Shown: positions 47,366 through 50,667 of the stretch, one piece after another
Numbering within the stretch: the stretch's first letter is position 1
Layout of the letters: each line of letters begins with the position of its first letter
DNA from: Gammaproteobacteria bacterium
GTDB taxonomy: Bacteria; Pseudomonadota; Gammaproteobacteria; Steroidobacterales; Woeseiaceae
Direction of reading: 5' to 3'
Assembly (NCBI GenBank): GCA_030425905.1
Contig: JAUHZT010000006.1
Location: 1-50,667, forward strand
DNA length: 50,667 nt
Notes under the pieces: model-generated
Databases searched by the model: none
Told to the model about the DNA's origin: nothing
What the model saw: the letters and a program-made list of their open reading frames with translations, nothing else
Translations under genes and position numbers: made by a program

Positions 47366-47970
47366 GCGCGGGCCAACCGCATTGAACGGCGCCAACTCAG
47401 AAATCCAAACGGAATCATGATGACGTAAAGAACAAACAGTAGAGCCGTCAATTCCAGCCCGCGCACCCAGTAGATGCCGATAGACACAATGTCGATCACG
47501 AGCAGGTAAGCCCAGTTCTCAAGAACCTTGCGTGCGATCAGAAAGGTCGCCCAGATCGCAGCCCAGGTCGTCAGTGAATCGAGATAGGGAAACTCCGCGT
47601 CTGTATACGACGCAAGCAGATAGCCGTTCAGCCCCGCAACGGCAATAATCATGGCGACCGCGATAGCATGTACTTTTAACGGCCAGACTGTAACCGGCAG
47701 CTCGGCACCATCGCCACTGCCATAACGCCATGCATACCAGCCGTAAACAGCCATCGCAAAGTAGAAGACGTTTAGCGCCGACTCCATGTACAGCCGCGCA
47801 TCAACAAACAGGTACACATAGATTGCGGTGCTCAATCCGGCACATAGCCAGCACCAGATGTTCTGCCGAATAGCCAGCAGCAGGTAAGCCACCGCCAGGA
47901 CGACGGCGACTATCTCCCACAACGACCACCCGCGCGCCTGCTCAAGCAGTGTCGACCAAACCGACGACAT
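47362..47970 (-). CDS. pnuT: PnuC-family transporter, thiamine-type (PnuT)
   Basis: A 202-residue inner-membrane protein with about seven helices and PnuC-family signatures: IWCWLCAGLSTAIYVYLFVDARLYMESALNVFYFAMAVYGWYAW-type core, ARKVLENWAYLLVIDIVSIGIYW, and a basic end FLSWRRSMR. PnuC-like proteins are facilitators that depend on phosphorylation of the imported vitamin. The TPP riboswitch upstream and the adjacent kinase support thiamine (PnuT) rather than nicotinamide riboside. ATG 47970 shares one base with the preceding stop (TGATG), and the 3' end overlaps the kinase gene by four bases. Confidence 0.88.
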   Translation of the reverse strand: MSSVWSTLLEQARGWSLWEIVAVVLAVAYLLLAIRQNIWCWLCAGLSTAIYVYLFVDARLYMESALNVFYFAMAVYGWYAWRYGSGDGAELPVTVWPLKVHAIAVAMIIAVAGLNGYLLASYTDAEFPYLDSLTTWAAIWATFLIARKVLENWAYLLVIDIVSIGIYWVRGLELTALLFVLYVIMIPFGFLSWRRSMRLARA

Positions 47971-48224
47971 CAATCGTCGCTGGACAACGGATTGTTAAGA
48001 ATACGAATCGCGAACACGGCTTTCGGCAACTGCTCAAAGCTTGTACCAATTTCGGTGTGCAGCGCACGCATTACGTCGTCGAACTCACCAAACAACTGCG
48101 TGCTCATCCGGTTAGTTGTAACGTCGATGCTGTCATACTGACCCAGTCGTTCAATCACATCTTTGATAGGCGGAATAAAGTCTGCATCGAGCGGGTAAAG
48201 ACTGATATCTACAGCTACTCTCAT
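47970..48224 (-). CDS. YkoF/MTH1187-like thiamine-binding protein
   Basis: An 84-residue single-domain protein: MRVAVDISLYPLDADFIPPIKDVIERLGQYDSIDV, then TQLFGEFDDVMRAL and a C-terminal VFAIRILNNPL. The pattern is that of the small ferredoxin-like family that includes YkoF and MTH1187, known or proposed to bind thiamine or hydroxymethylpyrimidine. It has no signal peptide, so it would act in the cytosol. The ATG at 48224 has AGGAGA seven bases upstream, located within the last codons of the TonB receptor gene; the two genes are one base apart. A longer open frame to 48410 has no support. Confidence 0.83.
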   Translation of the reverse strand: MRVAVDISLYPLDADFIPPIKDVIERLGQYDSIDVTTNRMSTQLFGEFDDVMRALHTEIGTSFEQLPKAVFAIRILNNPLSSDD

Positions 48225-48225
48225 T

Positions 48226-50313
48226 TCAAAATCTCCTGTCAACACTAATGCCGACCTGCCGAGCGTCGCCCAGACGCACATACAACGTAGCCGGAAAATC
48301 GGGTGGTTCGTTACCAAAATAGAAACCGCGGACGGCATATTGCTCGTCGAACAGATTGCGCACCCAGAGCTGGCTTGTCCAGTTCCCGGACTCGAAGCCA
48401 ATTCGTGCATTGACGAGCTTGTACGCTTCGGACTTCTGATCGTGACTCACGTCAAAATAGAATGCGTCTTTGCCGGAAATATCCGCACGTGCAAACCAGC
48501 CGGAAGCATGGCGCCAGACGCCGCCCAATGCGTAGGTGTACTTGGGCGCATGCGCTTGTTCACGGCCAGAGAGGTCGACCTCGGGTGACTGGTATTCATC
48601 AAAGGTCGCATCGAGCAAACCGAGACTTGCGTATAGCTCCCACGCATCATCGATATACCAGCGCAGATCAGCTTCGAGTCCAACAGTCTCACCTTTCGCC
48701 GCGTTGTCCGTATAGAACACAAAAGATGACGGGTCACCCGGGTCTATCTGAAAAGACGTTCGCACCTGCTGATCCTCGCGACGGCTAACGAAGGCGGCGA
48801 CGTTGATACTCAGTGCCTGCTCAAGCATTAACAACTTCACGCCTGCCTCCAGGTTCCACAGTGCCTCCTGATCGAAATCACGACGACCATCGGGAACAAA
48901 TCCGAGATTAAAACCACCGGCTTTGTAACCTTTGGCAAGACTGACGTAGCTCGTCAGCGCTTCGGAGTTGTCGTGACTCAACGTCAGCTCGCCACCAACC
49001 ATCGTTTCCGAGGGGCTGGCTGAAAGATTTGTTGTATCGGAATAGTCCGTACTACGGCGTTCTATCCGCAGCCCCGCACTCATGCGTGTTTTTTTACCAA
49101 GGGACTTTTCGATCTGCCCGAATGCCGCCACACTGGTCGCGTCAAAATCACTGACGAGTCGATCATCGAGGCTGTCTGCAAAATCGTAAAACGGGTCGTA
49201 GTACTCACCCTGGTTAAGTGTGTCGAGTTTGTCTTCTAGGCGCATCGCGTAAAGCCCGGCAACCCATTCAAGCGGCCCGTCAATGGACGCAAAACGAAGC
49301 TCCTGGCTCAGTGTTTTTCTGCGGCGCTGCGAATCGGTGATGTAGTCATAGAGCACTGGGTCCCAGCTTTCCTCGTTACCCCAGTCGGCATCGAAACTGA
49401 AATCGATATCCGAGTTAGCGAAGGCGGTAATCGATGTGATGCTGATATTGCTCGAGCCGGACCAGTCAAGGCGTAGAGACGCGCCAACGCTCTCCTGTGC
49501 ATCCTTGCCCGGCTTGTCGGAAAGCATTGTGTAAGAATTGTCGAGGGCGAATGCGTCGTAGCCGTTATCAATGTCGGCAAAAAATGCTGTGATGTCGGCC
49601 TGCAATGTCTCACCCAGGTCCAGCAAGAGGCGTCCACGCACACTTGTTTCATCGCGCCCGTTGGTGTCGTCCTTGTTCAGCCAGGTATTCGTCCTGAATC
49701 CATTGCTCTGATGGTGATGCGCACTGACACGGAACAGCGCGCGCTCTGCATTGTCGAGCGCACCACCGAATGCCACACCGGCCGACAGCATGTCATCGCC
49801 ACCCGCCATGAGCTGTAGTCGTCCATCGCGTTCCGCGGTGGGCGCGGTGCTCTTGAGATAAATGAGCCCTGCCAGCGCGTTCGCGCCATATCGACTACCC
49901 TGCGGCCCGCGCAACACCTCCACCTGCTCAATGTCAAACAACGTGGCGATAGTGCCAATGCCACTAAAGTCTATGTCATCCACGAGAAAGCCCACGGACG
50001 GATTGGGCGCACCCTGGTACTGCTCGAGCTCCCCGACACCGCGTATCTGGAAATAGCGTGCCCGATGACCGTCACCCGACCAGTTCAGATTGGGCACAAC
50101 ATTGATAAGCTCTTCAAAGTGTTGCACAGCAAGTTCTTCAACCTGCGCGGCGTCAAACACGGTAACACTGGCTGGCAAGTCCGTGGCAGACCGGCCACGA
50201 AAATCAGCAGTGACGACGATCTCGTCGATAGTTTCTGCAGCAACGGCTACCGACGCGTTGAAAATTAATGCAAATAGAATGGCGGCGACAAGCCGCAGTA
50301 TGGATGCTGTCAT
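48226..50313 (-). CDS. TonB-dependent outer-membrane receptor, thiamine-regulated
   Basis: A 695-residue outer-membrane receptor. Signal peptide about 1-25 (ends AVAA), then a TonB box-like DEIVVTA. The plug domain has GVGELEQYQG, VDDIDFSG and VEVLRGPQGSRYGANALAG; the barrel ends in strand ...VGISVDRRF with C-terminal Phe, as required for insertion. Specificity cannot be read from sequence, but the TPP riboswitch directly upstream and the downstream pnuT and kinase genes indicate uptake of thiamine or a precursor. ATG 50313 follows AGGAAGGGA, which is the 3' edge of the riboswitch aptamer. Confidence 0.93.
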   Translation of the reverse strand: MTASILRLVAAILFALIFNASVAVAAETIDEIVVTADFRGRSATDLPASVTVFDAAQVEELAVQHFEELINVVPNLNWSGDGHRARYFQIRGVGELEQYQGAPNPSVGFLVDDIDFSGIGTIATLFDIEQVEVLRGPQGSRYGANALAGLIYLKSTAPTAERDGRLQLMAGGDDMLSAGVAFGGALDNAERALFRVSAHHHQSNGFRTNTWLNKDDTNGRDETSVRGRLLLDLGETLQADITAFFADIDNGYDAFALDNSYTMLSDKPGKDAQESVGASLRLDWSGSSNISITSITAFANSDIDFSFDADWGNEESWDPVLYDYITDSQRRRKTLSQELRFASIDGPLEWVAGLYAMRLEDKLDTLNQGEYYDPFYDFADSLDDRLVSDFDATSVAAFGQIEKSLGKKTRMSAGLRIERRSTDYSDTTNLSASPSETMVGGELTLSHDNSEALTSYVSLAKGYKAGGFNLGFVPDGRRDFDQEALWNLEAGVKLLMLEQALSINVAAFVSRREDQQVRTSFQIDPGDPSSFVFYTDNAAKGETVGLEADLRWYIDDAWELYASLGLLDATFDEYQSPEVDLSGREQAHAPKYTYALGGVWRHASGWFARADISGKDAFYFDVSHDQKSEAYKLVNARIGFESGNWTSQLWVRNLFDEQYAVRGFYFGNEPPDFPATLYVRLGDARQVGISVDRRF

Positions 50314-50316
50314 GAG

Positions 50317-50421
50317 TCCCTTCCTACGCCGGTATTACCCGGTTCAGGTTCTAAGGGTTCCCGCAAATATTCAGCCACCCGGCCAAACGCGGATCTCAGG
50401 TCGAAGGACCACCCCTGTGAG
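50317..50421 (-). promoter_or_regulatory. TPP (THI-element) riboswitch
   Basis: Minus strand, in order: GGGGTG (50415-50410), stem GGTC-CTTC-GACC, CTGAGA, an optional stem (TCCGC..GCGGGA), ACCCTTAGAACCTGA, then CCGGGTAATACCGGCGTAGG. These are the conserved segments of the TPP aptamer in the right order. No terminator lies between it and the start codon; the ribosome site AGGAAGGGA forms the 3' edge of the element, so control is probably at translation initiation. Confidence 0.95.
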
Positions 50422-50427
50422 CGCGCG

Positions 50428-50667
50428 ACTATAGCATGATCGAATCGGAGCAATCGAGCGGCTTTAGAAAGTTTCTTACAGCAGACTCAGCCGACGATTA
50501 CGCCTTGCTTGCACGCCCAACGGCGGCACCTGTATTGGAGCCCCAATTCAACTGCTGGTTCTTCGTTTGCGCTATGCCGCCAATTGAAATAGCCCCGCGA
50601 CCGCGAGATCCCAGTCCATGCGATCACCCGCATGCCATTGTGAAACGCAGGTATCAGCGTCGATGTT
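50428..50667. other. Right-edge region, gene uncertain
   Basis: About 240 bases upstream of the riboswitch. Two minus-strand frames are open from the right edge: one stops at 50572, the other at about 50494. Neither shows a recognisable motif, so I cannot say which, if any, is the 3' end of a gene. The promoter of the thiamine operon should lie here but I see no convincing boxes. Confidence 0.3.

Overview
The window looks like ordinary chromosome of a gammaproteobacterium. The evidence is the conserved blocks murJ-ribF-lspA, rplU-rpmA-obgE, rpsT and ispB, a complete type IV pilus minor-pilin/PilY1 cluster beside lspA as in Pseudomonas, and YceH, YheS, RhlE and FeoAB. Several secreted hydrolases (S10, S9 and M20 peptidases, an amidohydrolase) and a Na+/solute symporter with a small DUF4212 subunit suggest a free-living, perhaps marine, peptide-using heterotroph, possibly close to Woeseia. 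That placement is an inference, not a classification. I see no insertion sequence, prophage, CRISPR array or clear genomic island.

Layout. 1-8.6 kb: glutathione S-transferase (cut by the edge), YceH, a DUF5062-like protein, ABC-F ATPase YheS, a Nudix/winged-helix protein, an S10 carboxypeptidase, RhlE, a rhomboid protease, tRNA-Thr(CGT) and a Fur-family regulator. 8.7-20.2 kb: one plus-strand pilus cluster (two FimT/GspH pseudopilins, PilV, PilW, PilX, then two tandem copies of a small secreted Cys-containing protein plus PilY1, then PilE), ending at a strong terminator. 20.2-27.2 kb: housekeeping block lspA-ribF-murJ, rpsT, obgE, rpmA, rplU (with a long Lys/Ala-rich tail), ispB and tRNA-Pro(CGG). 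27.4-32.2 kb: a substrate-binding-like lipoprotein overlapping a GGDEF-EAL protein, then a secreted beta-rich protein. 32.3-37.2 kb: aminotransferase YbdL, FeoAB behind a Fur-box promoter, a deoxynucleoside kinase and Hpt. 37.2-41.5 kb: a four-gene minus-strand run of DUF4212 protein, Na+ symporter, secreted M20 peptidase and CDF metal exporter. 42.0-44.5 kb: a secreted amidohydrolase and glyoxalase II. 44.5-50.4 kb: a minus-strand thiamine-salvage operon headed by a TPP riboswitch: TonB receptor, YkoF-like thiamine-binding protein, PnuT-like permease, thiamine/choline kinase-like enzyme, then an S9 peptidase.

How the parts work together. The pilus cluster supplies the priming tip complex and the PilY1 adhesin/mechanosensor, in two forms. 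The lipoprotein/GGDEF-EAL pair is a likely ligand-to-c-di-GMP pathway. The right-hand operon reads as outer-membrane capture, periplasmic or cytosolic binding, inner-membrane transport and phosphorylation of thiamine, under feedback by thiamine pyrophosphate. Of the findings, the duplicated PilY1 module and the lipoprotein/c-di-GMP pair are the best candidates for something little described; the rest are known families in informative arrangements.
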